A DNA stretch of 64,000 nucleotides from Chaetoderma sp. LZ-2023a (Eukaryota; Mollusca; Caudofoveata; Chaetodermatida; Chaetodermatidae): contig CM067372.1 of the NCBI GenBank assembly GCA_034401795.1, forward strand, positions 35,342,351 through 35,406,350, written 5' to 3'. This document shows, piece by piece, positions 36,755 through 49,761 of this stretch. Made by a program: the position numbers and the translations under genes. The notes below the pieces were generated by a model. It saw nothing but the letters and a program-made list of their open reading frames with translations, was not told the DNA's origin and searched no databases. The stretch's first letter is position 1, and each line of letters opens with the position of its first letter.

Positions 36755-36935
36755 CACCAACAACAACACCACGACCACCACCACCATCGCCACTACCACC
36801 ACCACCACCATCGCCACTACCACCACCACCATCGCCACTACCACCACCACTATCGCCACTACCGCCACCGCTACCGCTGCCGCCACCGCCGTCACCTCTT
36901 CCGCCGCCGCCGTCGCAGCAGCAGCCGCCAACACC
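36755..36935. repeat. (CCA/CCG)n trinucleotide tract
   Basis: Imperfect CCACCACCATCG/CTACCACC units grading into CCGCCG and CAGCAG. The Pro-rich and His-rich frames across it are low-complexity artefacts. Confidence 0.93.
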
Positions 36936-38762
36936 GCTATCAATATCGCGTCACTATTGCCCCGAGGTATCAAGAGACTATTGCAACAGCTATCTGTGTG
37001 CGTGCGTGCGTGAGAGAGTGAGTGAGTGTGTGCTTGCTTCTGTACGTGCGTGCGAGCGTGTGTGTGCGCACGCGCGCGCGCGCGTGAGTGTTCGGTGCCA
37101 TAACTCAGCTTCTACAGGAGAGATCTTGCACAACCTTTTTCTTGCACGTTCGGTTTCGCATCCCGAAGAAATATATCGATTATGGGTCAAATGGCCAAAG
37201 GCCAACGGTAAGGTTGTCGAAAGGTAAAGAGATCCGGCGTGATACTTCAAGTTCTACTAATGGTTCATGGTTTTTCAACCTCGGGCCCGTGGTATACTCA
37301 CCCACTCCACCCTCAAAGATGCATGTGTGTAGAGAAGATAATGAATGATAGAAGAGTCGATGAAAAAAATTATCGCAATGCGGGATTTTCTGAATTGGAA
37401 GGTTACAGATGCATCAGGCGAACGCACATTCTCGAAGTTAAAACTAATTGAGAATGAAAAGGGTACATGTATGTCACAGCAAGGACAAAACTGCCTCGCA
37501 TTGATGTCCATCGAGAACGAACTATTACATAAAATAGGCAGTGTTAAAATAATTGATAATTTTGTCGCAACTAAATGTCACAGAAAACACATTTGATTAC
37601 TGCATCGCGTGACAGAGAGCGCGACACATGGCTAGCTTCTTTTTCCCTTGAGGGGATAGCGCACAGCGTGATAGAATATAGCACAAGGAAGTGTTGCTGT
37701 ACCACTCCCAATGGGTGCATATTTGAATTATTAACGAGTGTATGGAACACTCCTTAATAATTAGATTATTGAATTCAAACCAGTGATGAAAATGACGAAA
37801 TTCTGGTGTTTAAAAGCAACGTGAATTGAATTTTCATATAAATAATATTATTTTAATAATGACCCAACATTATAAATTTGAAATAATTTTGTCTAACCCC
37901 TAGAATGTTGACTGGAAGTATGGCTAAAAATGGCATTAGTCTTTCTGTGAAACAGTAAAAACCTAAATGGAACAAACATTAAAGCGTGTTTCTGCATTCC
38001 ACAATGTTAAAGACGCATTGCAGATTATCATGATATAGACTTGTCCCTGCGATAGATAGCAAGATATACTTGATGTTAAACTGTGCAAAATAATTCCTAT
38101 TCTCTGGCTGGACACTGCTTTGCGTCGGATACAGTCCCTCCTAACCACATACAATACACTAACAATTAGGGATGGGATGGATGTCTTGCTCAACTGCCAT
38201 TTTCAGTTGTCATTCAATTGTGTCGTTCTAACCACTATGTTATGTGTGGTGACTGAACAATGGAGCCCCAGAAATGTAATAGCTCTGACCCTTCTGTAGG
38301 CTTATTCCGGCTCTGACTCTACCCCGATTGTGAAATTCACTTATATTTGTAGTAGGTAAGACTAGGAACGAATTTTTCTGCACAGACACCCTAACAACTC
38401 TTTGATGTTAATATTATCCCACTTTTCTCAAAATCCTGTAGACCTACATGGTTTTATGAATTATTACAGAATGTTTAGATTTTATTCTCCATGCTTTGCG
38501 GAATTCCCTGTATTGCCAAAGCTGACATCAAGCAAATTATTTTATGCAACATATAACAATGCTTGTTAATCGACTATGTTATATAAATGAGATAAAGTCA
38601 TCTTGAATTGAATGTTTCTATTTTAAAGTATATAATTATTTCACCAAATTTAGCTCGTAAAATCTGTTTCATACTGAATGAACGCATGATACGGAAGTAT
38701 CGCCTACTAATGATCGTATGAGTGTATTTGACTTCTCAGTAGGCCTATATGTGGCCAAGTAC
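36936..38762. other. No gene seen
   Basis: A GTGCGTGCGTGAGAGAGTGA purine-pyrimidine patch at about 36,995-37,090; the rest is A+T-rich with short chance frames only. Confidence 0.45.
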
Positions 38763-38765
38763 TAA

Positions 38766-41700
38766 TAGTCCGGGAGCCAATTTTCAAAAGGGGTCTAGAA
38801 GAATGGTTTCGTAGCACACCCAGTATTCAGAAGGTTTGTCTCTATATTATGCTAGACCGATGTCTTGGGTATATTCTGAGCCGTGTTGTACAAGAAAATT
38901 GTGGTATCACTAACCCGTGAGAAGCCCATTTACAATAAGTGTTGAATGTAGCTCTCAAACAATTTTCACAATGGTAAATTTTTCACAAACTTAAGCGCAT
39001 ATTATATCAATACAATCTTAACCAAAATGGAAAGGAGTGATCGTATATCGCAGATTTATACATAATCAACCTCGTTTAAGACACCCGTATGTTGCTTTGT
39101 ACATATTGGGGCACTTAGGTCTTCTTGTGACTGGCAATATCTTAGCTACAACAATGCCCATGTTTTCTACATTTTTCATAATTAAACTTTTAACTGACAT
39201 GCAGTGCATGTCTACACAAGCTGGCAGGACATATTTATCACGTGAGAAAATGAGAGAATGTTACTCATCCGTGTCAGAGTCATCTTCGACAATTGTATGC
39301 TGAACATTGTCACACATTTCACCTCCCATACAAAGGCATGCTTCAGTGCAGAGTAGATTGTTAGCCTTGCATTGACAGAGATCTGTTCTTTTGCAGGCAG
39401 ACTTTTGACATCTACATGATGTGAGTTCAATTAATCCAAATGGAGCAGGATCCTTTGACATTAGAACAGGCTTGAGTAGACCATCCACTATACTCCAGCC
39501 ATGTCCATTTGGAGATGGAAGATTCTGAACAGCTTGCAATGAACGTCTCCAAACAAGAGCTTGAAAATTGGCCCTTTCGGTGTGATGCTTTAGACTATTC
39601 GATGTAGGTGGAAGATTTTCATTTCTTTGTCTCTTTTGACAAAAGAGCCAATAACGGGTTTCATCAGCTGTCTTTCCCACATCCCTGGTGGTATACAACT
39701 CACAGACAAATTTCTCACATAGAATTGCAGTATTCGGTGATAAGTCAACATGTTCACCGAATTGGGCTAAGCTGAGCTGATGACATTCAGGTGACTTTAA
39801 GAGATTGAATGCTTTTCTCTTAGCAACTCCAAATAATGCACTAGTGCTATCACAACCTGTAAGAGAATGAAACCCAGGCAAAGACAGACAGATAGCTGGG
39901 CCCAGTACTTGAGCAACTGTATGTATTGGTATGTATTGCAATTTGTCCTTTCTGCCCGTACGGAACCATAGTTCAGAACAGTGAAGCGAACGATACGTAT
40001 ATATACTAAGTACTGCCACGTCTGTATCAGGAGACTGTATAACAACACGCATGTGGTCTTTTGAAGCGTGTAGCACGTGCAACATCATACGCGTATCTGC
40101 TTCCTCGTGATCTGATCGAAGTTCTTCCAAATACGACGAATTGTTCGCTGAAATGACAACAACATCCATTCCATCGTTAAAGCCACCAGCAAGAATGACG
40201 CAATTGTCGGCAGATAGCATGTTTGGACCAGTATCACGCCACCGCTTGCTGAGAAATGCAACCAGGTTACTTTTGTTGCTTGGATTGCTGATGTACTTGG
40301 CCCATTGCTTTGGAACGGCAGTATTTTCTCCATCAATCTTTACTTCCAATGCTGTTGATGACCCACGTTTTAGCCGCTCTTCCGCTTTGAGAGATTCCAG
40401 TCTATCATATCTGTCAAAAACTATAGCTACTCTGTTGCAGTCTTCTTGATTCAGTGGAACTGTAAAGATGTGCCAGTATTTATCAGCCAATTCTCCAAAT
40501 GTAGACGTACCTCCAGTTTTAACCATTTGCACAATTGCCATGCCATCTACTACATAAGCTGTTGCGCCTGTCTTGTCAACAGGTGGAAGCCGTCCATCAA
40601 CATTTACTTCCTTTTCTAGTTCACTTAACAAAACACTTTTCACATTCTTTCTTAGAGTCCCATCCGTATGTGACAATGATAGTGGAACAGCAGACAGTTC
40701 ATACGTCATCACTAGTTTTAAATCAACATCTCTGGACCTTGCGGCAATAATTAATCGACCAAATAGTTCGCGGTCAGATCTCACATTGTGAATTTTCTCA
40801 TCAATTGTTTTGAGTTTTTTCTTCTGTGCTAGGCTGGCAAATGTTTTAAGTTTTAAGTGTGGCAACGTGTCCCAAAAGCTTCTCGTGTTAGTGTCCAGCC
40901 GCTCCTGAACAAAATTTTCCATAATCTCCTTACCAATGTCACAGGTGGAAACAAGTCTCTTGGCGATTTCACTAGGCAATACCACGCCAGTTGCAATGTT
41001 TACAAGCGGAAGACACTCGCTGTCGTCGTTTTCCGCAATATTAAAGGGATTGGTCATTATATCTGATGAGAACATCGAAAGTATCTTCTGCACATCGGTT
41101 TCATCCCTGTTCATTCGATTAGTCCCCATTTCCTTATGTACTCCAAGCATGTGACTATCTTGTAACCCACACATTTGCTTTGTGACCGTTGTTATGGCTG
41201 CCCTCTCGTGGCTAGTTAAAAACCACCTCTCCAGAGCTCCTGGCTTTTGTGTTATTCCAATAATACCACCTCACTTTTTGGAATCCAAATTAATCGATTG
41301 CTCTAAGGCCATATCTGTCCACACTTGATTGAATGGATGGTCTGAGCGACTTACGGAATGATTTCCATTCAAGAATTGTTCATGTACATGGGGATGTGTA
41401 CTTGGAAGCATCTTCATGTCCGCAAGATATATTGGCAGCCATCTTGCATAATTGGTTCTGTCCATGCTGTAGAAATATGGCGCCATAGCAGCAGTACCAG
41501 ATAGGTGTGCCTGCCAATCTCCAGTTCTCTCAGCTCTTAGGAATCCAAGCAGCAGCTCTACCATATGAATATATGAGTTCCAAAATGCGAACAGGTGTGA
41601 TTTCGAGCTTGACTCAACTTTAAAGGATTTGAACAGCTGTTGCAATTTATTCACGTACATACACACCTCTTTGAAATTTTCTTGCAGTGCGTCTAAGTCG

Positions 41701-42375
41701 TCAATGCTGCTTCGGCACATCTTAATTTTCTCATCCAGACTCTCCAATTCTGTTGGAGTAATGTGGTCTTCATGTTGTCCATTTTGTTGAACCCATTTGG
41801 AAAAAGACTGCCATTGTAATCGCAGCAGCGCTTCCATAACCAATTTGTGAGCCCTCACTCCTCGATTATATGACTTCCCTTTAAGTAGAGCAGCAGCCGT
41901 GCTGCTACCATATGTGTTGGCCTCTATGTCCATCTGTCTCATTCCAACCACCATTACCTGGGTGCTTTGTCAACAGTGGTACAGCTGGATATACAGATTC
42001 TATGATGGAGTTAGTATACATACATAAAATATAACCTTCACATTTCACCCTCGCCTTTGGTATATGCATGCAAAATGTATGTTGGATATATGTTAGGTCG
42101 ATATCCGTCTAAATATCATATATGGTGAATCTAATACGATATTACTTTGAGTTATGACACGATCATGCTTATATCGTTGTGCACTGTGGATACAGCCAAA
42201 GCCTAGACCCCCTATGCAAAGAAATCAGGATAACTAATTAGTGCTACCACAATTTGTTTGTACAACAGGGCTTATAATGTGTGGGACATGTCCCCCAAGC
42301 CACAGCAAGTGTCAGACCTTCTGAATACTGGGTGTGCTACGTCACGATTCTGACCTAGCTTTAGCTCCTGGACTA
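38766..42375 (-). mobile_element. Academ-like DNA transposon, copy A (3610 bp)
   Basis: The ends read TAGTCCGGGAGC at the left and GCTCCTGGACTA at the right, flanked by a TAA duplication on both sides (38,763-38,765 and 42,376-42,378). Inverted-repeat similarity extends inward in blocks, notably CGTAGCACACCCAGTATTC and TTGTACAA ... AATTGTGGTA. The interior carries one broken protein gene on the minus strand. An XPG-type nuclease together with 3-bp target duplications fits what I know of the Academ superfamily; that name is inference. Copy B at 46,497-49,054 is the same family in opposite orientation. Confidence 0.85.
39261..41954 (-). pseudogene. XPG-type nuclease / CXC-domain transposon protein (copy A)
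   Basis: Two frames in the same phase, 41,954-41,271 (227 codons) and 41,174-39,261 (637 codons), are parts of one protein separated by an in-frame TGA near 41,271. Within the 637-codon part: acidic motifs VVDG (Asp 210), VFDRYD (254-257), EEAD (357-360), SPDTD (381-385) and TGCD (439-442) are spaced like the metal-binding residues of XPG/FEN (PIN-like) nucleases. Residues 586-621 (SCRCQKSACKRTDLCQCK ... CLC) form a Cys-rich CXC (tesmin/TSO1-like) domain, and an acidic tail EDDSDTDE ends the protein. The 227-codon part has GKSYNRGVRAHK and NYARWLPIYLADM, also found in the relic at 915-2600. The N-terminal region present in copy B is missing: an internal deletion fuses non-coding 5' sequence to the middle of the gene. 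Confidence 0.8.
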
Positions 42376-42378
42376 TAA

Positions 42379-42499
42379 CTGTTCATTATGTAAATACAAC
42401 CACACCAAAGCAGGACCAAATCCCTTTTCTTGAGAACGATCTATTGCTTTTTCCATGACCATACCAGACTCAACTGCCTTAACACCACTTGTGTCAACT
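42379..42499. other. Short spacer
   Basis: Nothing recognised between copy A and the hairpin MITE. Confidence 0.4.
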
Positions 42500-42705
42500 T
42501 AACCCTTTGATGGTCAAGTTAGTAAAAACGGCCTCTGCAGTGATCTTGAGAAATGACCATTTGTATGCTGAGAAGAATATCTTTGAAAATTTATCACTGG
42601 AATGACTGGCTCGGTAACCGGCCCAGGCATTCCAATGGTAAATTTTCAAAAATACTCTTCTTGGTCTGCAATTGGACACTGGCTACGCAGAAATCTGAAT
42701 TTTCT
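42500..42705. mobile_element. Hairpin MITE, family 2, copy c
   Basis: TTAACCCTTTGATGG start, arms AGAAGAATATCTTTGAAAAT and complement around CTGGCTCGGTAACCGGCCCAG. About 150 further bp (to about 42,860) repeat part of the arm text (TTACAAAAATAGTC ... TGCAAAT), suggesting a nested or extended copy. Confidence 0.75.
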
Positions 42706-42954
42706 TGAGAATTACACTTTTGACGAATGCCCATTTTCCCGGATAACGGAGATCTATTTTTGTGTGTAAATTTTCGTTATAAATTTACAAAAATAGTCTT
42801 TTTTGGCTGCAAATATCAAAATGCCCTTGAAAGGTATTGGCAATTAAATGGTTAATAGAAATAAAGAGCATTTTGAGCGCTTTAAAGCGCTGTTGACACA
42901 AAAGGAGTTAAATGTGCATTTTCACAGCAGAATGATTGAAATTAAATATTGTTA

Positions 42955-43351
42955 AAATTGTATGCTGTTAGAGGCTTAAATTGTATGCTGCTAGAGGCTT
43001 AAATTGTATGCTGTTAGAGGCTTAAATTGTATGCTGTTAGAGGCTTAAATTGTATGCTGTTAGAGGCTTAAATTGTATGCTGTTAGAGGCTTAAATTGTA
43101 TGCTGTTAGAGGCATAAATTGTATGCTGTTAGAGGCTTAAATTGTATGCTGTTAGAGGCTTAAATTGTATGCTGTTAGAGGCTTAAATTGTATGCTGTTA
43201 GAGGCTTAAATTGTATGCTGTTAGAGGCTTAAATTGTATGCTGTTAGAGGCTTAAATTGTATGCTGTTAGAGGCTTAAATTGTATGTTGTTAGAGGCGTA
43301 AATTGTATGTTGTTATAGGCTTAAATTGTATGCTGTTATAGGCTTAAATTG
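42955..43351. repeat. 23-bp tandem array, about 17 copies
   Basis: Units AAATTGTATGCTGTTAGAGG plus CTT, almost identical, with single-base variants toward the right end (TGTTGTTATAGGC). Confidence 0.97.
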
Positions 43352-43369
43352 ACCGCCTAAATGTAACAA

Positions 43370-44835
43370 GAGGCCCATGGGGCCTGTATCGCTCACCTGG
43401 AACATTGACATTTCAAATAATCTGTATTGAGTTTTACATCAATCAGTGCCATTTCCAATGACTTTCAGTCAAATGGCTTAATTTTCGAAATATTGACAAC
43501 AATCTCTCTATTGCTTTTTGCAATAGTGATTTTGAACGATATTAAGTGAAAATAGATGACATCAGTGCTAACAATAGAAATCGATGACATACAGTCAAAC
43601 TTGTATTAAGACACCACCCAAAGGGAGAATCAGAAGGCAGTCTCATATGGCAGTTGGTTTCTTAATAAAGTTTCAAATACATTGATAAGTTGGATTTAGC
43701 AAATGAAGAAAATAGTCTCTTAAACCTTTCACCCATAAATCCTGGAAAAGGTATATTCTTTATGATATAAAACTTAATTTAATGGATATTTTGAAAAAAA
43801 TTTTACTTGAAGCCATTGTACCGTAGGAAGCAATGACTTCCAGGCAAATTGATTTCAAAATATTCAACCGGTTTTTTTGTCTGGATGCCTTGAAAATGCG
43901 ATATAGGGAATTCATTGGTGAACGGGTTAATACAGGTGGTATTTATAGCAGGCTTAACTGAGAATAATCCAAAATATACATTTAACCCATTTACATCTCG
44001 CTGAATGACCAAGTTAGCAGAAGGGGGTGTGTATCCAGGCGGGCGGAGTTTATTTAGAAAATAATTTGACTGAAAGTCATTGCTGCCTTAGGTAGTAACA
44101 ACTTTCAATCAAATACATTTCAAAATATCCAATAGTATAGATGTGAGAGCACATAATACATTTCTTAAATATTTAGGCAGTGGAGGAAGAAGTGTTAAAC
44201 TGCTAATTGTTTTTATCTTGTTTGGCAATAAAATGTGCCAGGGACTATAAATCATGCCACGGTGGGGGAACAAACCTGTCTAATATTTCCTCTATGAAAG
44301 TGGCACTATACTAGTACTGCAAATAGTTAAGGGCTGATAACTCTGGTGTTTGATGTCGTATCAGCTTAATTTTAGCAAGACAGATATTAGATGCTAGCAT
44401 TAACATTATAGCCAAGTTTGGAGTTAATCCACACAGAAATAACAACACGGACTTCCATTGTTAAGGATGGATGGGTGGATGGATGCACGGACAGACAGAT
44501 GATAGACTGGGGGGTCATCGCTATGCATCGAGTGGCTGACAAGCCAGTTGAGCTAATAAACCCCATTTCGGCTTCAAAATCCATCAAATAAAAAATCCAA
44601 CATGGCTGCCAAACACGCTGCATTTTGATTGGTCCAAGGCGGCCATGTTTTGTTTAACTATCAACTTCCCATGAACAAACTTTAATGGCCCTTAGTGCAC
44701 AATTATATCCCCAAAATTTAGTCCCGATCTGTTCAAACGGTTCTGCAGACGTCATTTTTTTTTTGCGAAAACTAGGTCATCCAAAATGGCTGCTGAGTCC
44801 TTTGGCCAATCTTGCCATTCTGGCCAGGTGAGCTA
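43370..44835. mobile_element. Composite repeat region bounded by GCTCACCTGG / CCAGGTGAGC
   Basis: Starts ACAAGAGGCCCATGGGGCCT ... GCTCACCTGG (43,367-43,401) and ends CCAGGTGAGCTAATAAAA (44,823-44,840). Two hairpin-type MITEs lie inside: 43,722-43,930 (ATTCTTTATGATATAAAAC, family 3, with AATATTTTGAAAAAAATTT hairpin) and 43,980-44,200 (AAATAATTTGACTG...CAATCAAAT hairpin). Whether the outer motifs delimit one old element or two repeats by chance is unclear. Confidence 0.45.
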
Positions 44836-46493
44836 ATAAAACGAAATACAATTTAACATAGGATGATTTCTTTCCATATAAATTAATATAATTTTTTAAG
44901 TTGTGACATTTAATTAGTGACATGAATTCCTAATTCAGATTTATAACTAAAAAAAAATTATATTAATTTTTATGAAACGCCATTTAATGAATTTCTCAGT
45001 ATGCCCTCCAAGTGAATGAATTCCAATGCATGTAGTTTATGCAAACAATAATCAGTGTCAGGATTTTCGCCGACAATCTGAAAATGTAGGTTCCAATTGC
45101 ACCAAGTTATCTTATTATTATTTCTTCTATTTGTCACAAAATAGTCAAAATCATTGCACATATTTTGTCCATATGCTCACAAGAAGGCTTACATGGTATC
45201 ACCTTTCTTCTTGTAGTTCTCCTCAGAGACACTACCCAAGCAGGTCCTGTTGGTCAGGAATTGAAATGAGTCCATGGCCATGACACTCTCCTGATACTCA
45301 GAGGGTCTGTTTAATTGAATGTCACGAGATCTTGATGAAAGGCCTTCGTTGCGTTCAATATGGATAGGTCTAGGTGCTTCTTAACGTCGCCACGAGGAGT
45401 CGCTAGACTATTGTCAAAGCGATGTCGGCATTCTGCTGTCTAAGTCAACGCATGTGCACGCGGGTGGGCGTGAGTGCGCATGCGCGCGCGTGTATGTATC
45501 ATTGTGAAACTGTTATTTCTATTGAATGATCTTCAGCAAAAAGGGGTTGTACTTGAGTCTTAAAGAAGCGTGTTGATCTCCCACGCAAAAGGCCAAGTTT
45601 GTGGGAATCTACAGCTAGAATAACGTTAGCTTGGTGTAGAATCATATTTAGTTCATAGTTTTACAGAAATATCACGGTGTGAATCATTGGATGAAATCAG
45701 ATCCTGAGTTCACCACCATGAGAAAGGCGTAGCTCTTGATGATTTATCGCCGAAATAGTTACTCAACTAAGGCCGTGTTCTTACTGGGGAGTTAATCGGG
45801 AATAACGCCATACCTCAGTATTGCGCTACGCTAGTTAAGTCTCCAGTGAGAATACGGCTTTATGGAACCTTTACCGATAACATTAAGTGTACCTATTCAC
45901 AAACTTCACGCTTAAACATAACACTTTGCACCAATGACCCACAAATAAGGGCAGAAACTGATTGATGGGCATTTGATTACTTCAATGTTTGAAAGACTTC
46001 TTCATGACGATATGTTGTCAAATGCATTGAACGTATTAATTGTTCAACTGTTATATTTCGTTGCTGGATGTGGTATTATAAGTATAAGTGTATTTTACAG
46101 TTAGACTGTGGAAACCTTCCCCTAGGCTAAAGACTTCGTAGACAATAGTGCTCAATACTAGTTCGCTAAAATTAATAATATTTAATAGTACCAATGATAC
46201 GTAATATGTCATACGTCTGGAAGAAAGCAAGCACCAGACATTGCTAGTATGTCTCCATAACAACGTTGTACTGTTAACCGTTCAACAGCCGCTGGGAAAG
46301 ATGGTGGGAGTGGTCTATACAACTGTATTTCTCGATGTGGAATGTATTTACAGAAGGAAACTCCGATGCTCACCCTCTCTAACGTTCTAATGGTATACCA
46401 TATAGTAGTAGCATGTGCCGTAAAATCGTATAATGATATAGGAGAAGGCGGCATATATGTAGGGCCTATACCTGTTTGTTCAATAATACCTCA
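44836..46493. other. No gene seen
   Basis: Short frames only; a GTGGGCGTGAGTGCGCATGC-type low-complexity patch lies near 45,460-45,500. Confidence 0.45.
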
Positions 46494-46496
46494 CTA

Positions 46497-49054
46497 TAGT
46501 CCAGGAGCTAAAGCTAGGTCAGAATCGTGACGTAGCACACCCAGTATTCGGAAGGTCTGACACTTGCTGTGGCTTGGGGGACATGTCCCACACATTTTAA
46601 GCCCTGTTGTACAAACAAATTGTGGTAGCACTAATTAGTTATCCTGATTTCTTTGCATAGGGGGTCTAGGCTTTGGCTGTATCCACAGTGCACAACGATA
46701 TAAGCATGATCGTGTCATAACTCAAAGTAATATCGTATTAGATTCACCATATATGATATTTAGACGGATATCGACCTAACATATATCCAACATACATTTT
46801 GTATGCATATACCAAAGGCGAGGGTGAAATGTGAAGGTTATATTTTATGTATGTATACTAACTCCATCATAGAATCTGTATATCCAGCTGTACCACTGTT
46901 GACAAAGCACCCAGGTAATGGTGGTTGGAATGAGACAGATGGATGTGGTGGTAAATGGTGCGGAAAAATAAATTAAAATGAATACTACACCTCACATCGC
47001 TCTCATTGTCATTGTCTACATATAATTCAAATTATGCCTGTAACACTTGTTCCGGGGTAATTTTGTAATTTGACATCACAAGTAAACTGAAAGTTTAATT
47101 CACTCATTTTCTCAAATAAAAATCTTTTTTTTGAAAAGCAAATAAGAATGCAAGTGGCATTTTATGAATTTGTATTCATGAGAAAGGTTGTTAATACATG
47201 CCTTGATTAATAAAGCCTAGTATAGATTTAATATATATGCACACACACTAATTACATTTGCGAAATAATTACAAGCGCTATATAACTAGCAATTAAGCAA
47301 ATATGGACAGTGATAGTTGTGACGAGGAAGTAGCGTTTCATCTTCTCCCAGCAAAGCGTATCAAAACGACACAATGGACTCGCTGTATTATTTGTCAAGC
47401 ACATAGTAGCGAAACTGTTAGCAATGCCACTGAAGTCGGCATCTCAAAGTTCATAGACGCTTTCCAACACCGGGAGGATGACGTTTATGAAAGACTTAAC
47501 TCAAATATTGATCAGTTAAAACAGGTGGATATCGTGTGGCATAGAAACTGTTATGCTAAATACACAAGCAAGCACAATATTAACTTTGCGAAAAGACGAT
47601 CCATGACACCACCAACTCCTATGCCTCTTGATAAACAAAGTCCAGAAGAATCGACAAGTTTGGCTAGAGCAGCAAGATCGAGATCATCCCCGATAAACTG
47701 GGCAATGTGTATGTTTTGCCAATAGAAAACTCACAAGAAAGTCAAGAAATTATTGGCGGATACAGAAATGCTTACCAATATAAGAGGCGTAGATTTAATC
47801 GCTTCAGAAGCCAAATATCATGAAATATGCCGTGCACAGTATGTATCAATGCGCAATGTGATGTATAAATCATACCAAGAAACTGTGAATGAGGATTCGT
47901 TCTCCCAATCATTCTCGGAGCTGGTAGCAGAGATAGAGTCTGGACTTGTATCAGGAAAAGCTTACAGCATGACATATTTGTTGAGTCGATTCAAGTTTTA
48001 TCTAAAGAATAATGGTGTGACTGCTGACAACTACCGCTCCCAAAGACTGAAAAGCCGATTACAAAACTACTTTCAGGATTCAATCGTTTTTCACCAGCAG
48101 CTAAACCCTTCCAAACCCGAGCTTGTTTATTCCAGTGATATATCTTTAGAAGATGCTATTAATGCAGCTGCCAATGCAGCTGGTGGTAGATCAGCGTATA
48201 CTGATAGGCCACATGGCTCAACTGATACTACTAGCAATGATGTTCACACGTTGTTCCACGCAGCGCAGATTTTGACGGGAGATTTGGAGGCTTGTGAGGG
48301 AATCACCATTAAACCAGTTGATGTTGACAATCTGACACTCGCAAAAGCAAAGGAAATTATTCCCCAAAGCCTCTACTGGCTGCTGCGGTGGGTTATCACA
48401 TCATGTAGATGTCAAAAGTCTGCCTGCAAAAGAACAGATCTCTGTCAATGCAAGGCTAACAATCTACTCTGCACTGAAGCATGCCTTTGTATGGGAGGTG
48501 AAATGTGTGACAATGTTCAGCATACAATTGTCGAAGATGACTCTGACACGGATGAGTAACATTCTCTCATTTGCTCACGTGATAAATATGTCTTGCCAGC
48601 TTGTGTAGCCATGCACTGCATGTCAGTTAAAAGTTTAATTATGAAAAATGTAGAAAACATGGGCATTGTTGTAGCTAAGGTATTGCTAGTCACAAGAAGA
48701 CCTAAGTGCCCCAATATGTACAAAGCAACATACGGGTGTCTTAAACGAGGTTGATTATGTATAAATCTGCGATATACGATCACTCCTTTCCATTTTGGTT
48801 AAGATTGTATTGATATAACATGCGCTTAAGTTTGTGAAAAATTTACCATTGTGAAAATTGTCTGAAAACTACATTCAACACCTATTGTAAATGGGCTTCT
48901 CACGGGTTAGTGATAACACAATTTTCTTGTACAACACGGCTCAGAATATACCCAAGACATCGGTCTAGCATAATATAGAGACAAACCTTCTGAATACTGG
49001 GTGTGCTACGAAACCATTCTTCTAGACCCCTTTTGAAAATTGGCTCCCGGACTA
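46497..49054 (+). mobile_element. Academ-like DNA transposon, copy B (2558 bp)
   Basis: Ends TAGTCCAGGAGC and GCTCCCGGACTA, flanked by a CTA duplication on both sides (46,494-46,496 and 49,055-49,057). The first 450 bp and the last 650 bp match copy A in inverse orientation. It retains the N-terminal part of the gene and the CXC end but lacks the nuclease middle, so it is an internally deleted, non-autonomous copy. Confidence 0.87.
47303..48559 (+). pseudogene. Transposon protein N-terminus fused to CXC C-terminus (copy B)
   Basis: One continuous phase from ATG 47,303 to TAA 48,559, interrupted only by an in-frame TAG at 47,723-47,725. The N-terminal half has two zinc-binding-like segments: CIICQ ... 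HRNCYAKY and CMFCQ ... H ... YHEICRAQY. It continues to QSLYWLLRWVI and then jumps, at about 48,400, straight into the CXC domain (SCRCQKSACKRTDLCQCK) and the EDDSDTDE tail, identical to copy A. The deletion removed the XPG-type nuclease region. The shared ACATCATGTAG at the junction marks where the copies rejoin. It cannot encode a complete transposase. Confidence 0.8.
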
Positions 49055-49057
49055 CTA

Positions 49058-49753
49058 GATGGTACATACTGGGTGAGCTCGATTTTGCCTACTCATTGCA
49101 GTCTTTCTATTTAATATCTGAAGACCGTTGCTAAAACGAGCGTGTTCATTGACCATATCATACATACGACCTAGTGAGCCTATGGATTAATGCAACAACT
49201 GGTGACGTATTGACCCTATATTTAAAGGATGTATTCCGATTGGCCATATATATTTCACCAAATAGAATAACACTCAAAGGACTCGCCTACCTTTTAAAAT
49301 CGAGTTTACGTTTACCTTTACTATTGTTAGATGTTAGAATCATTCTATGACATATGTATAATGTTCTGTATAATCTTATAACTGTAGGTTCTTTAATCTA
49401 TTTCCATTCATACAATGGATGCAGAAATTATATTAGTTCCATTATTCACCGCTAAAGTGGAGGCGTTGTTTCTTTTCAGAAAAAAGTATGTGCACATAGC
49501 ATGCTTGAAGGTGCCCGAAATACGTGTCGTTGTGAGACAGCTACAAAGCAGTGTCTATACTCCCCTTAAGTAGTATATCCAACGGACAATAATAAGCGTT
49601 CTCATAAACTGTAGAACACATCCTGGTGAATCACTATTGATGCTTGATATAAACAGTGATGTGTGTTCTCAATTTAACATCTAGAATTGATGACAGATGT
49701 TATGTAAATAGCTTGAATGATCAATAGTGATTACATAAAGCAAATTACATAAA
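49058..49753. other. No gene seen
   Basis: Unique-looking A+T-rich sequence without recognisable features. Confidence 0.45.
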
Positions 49754-49761
49754 GCAATAGT

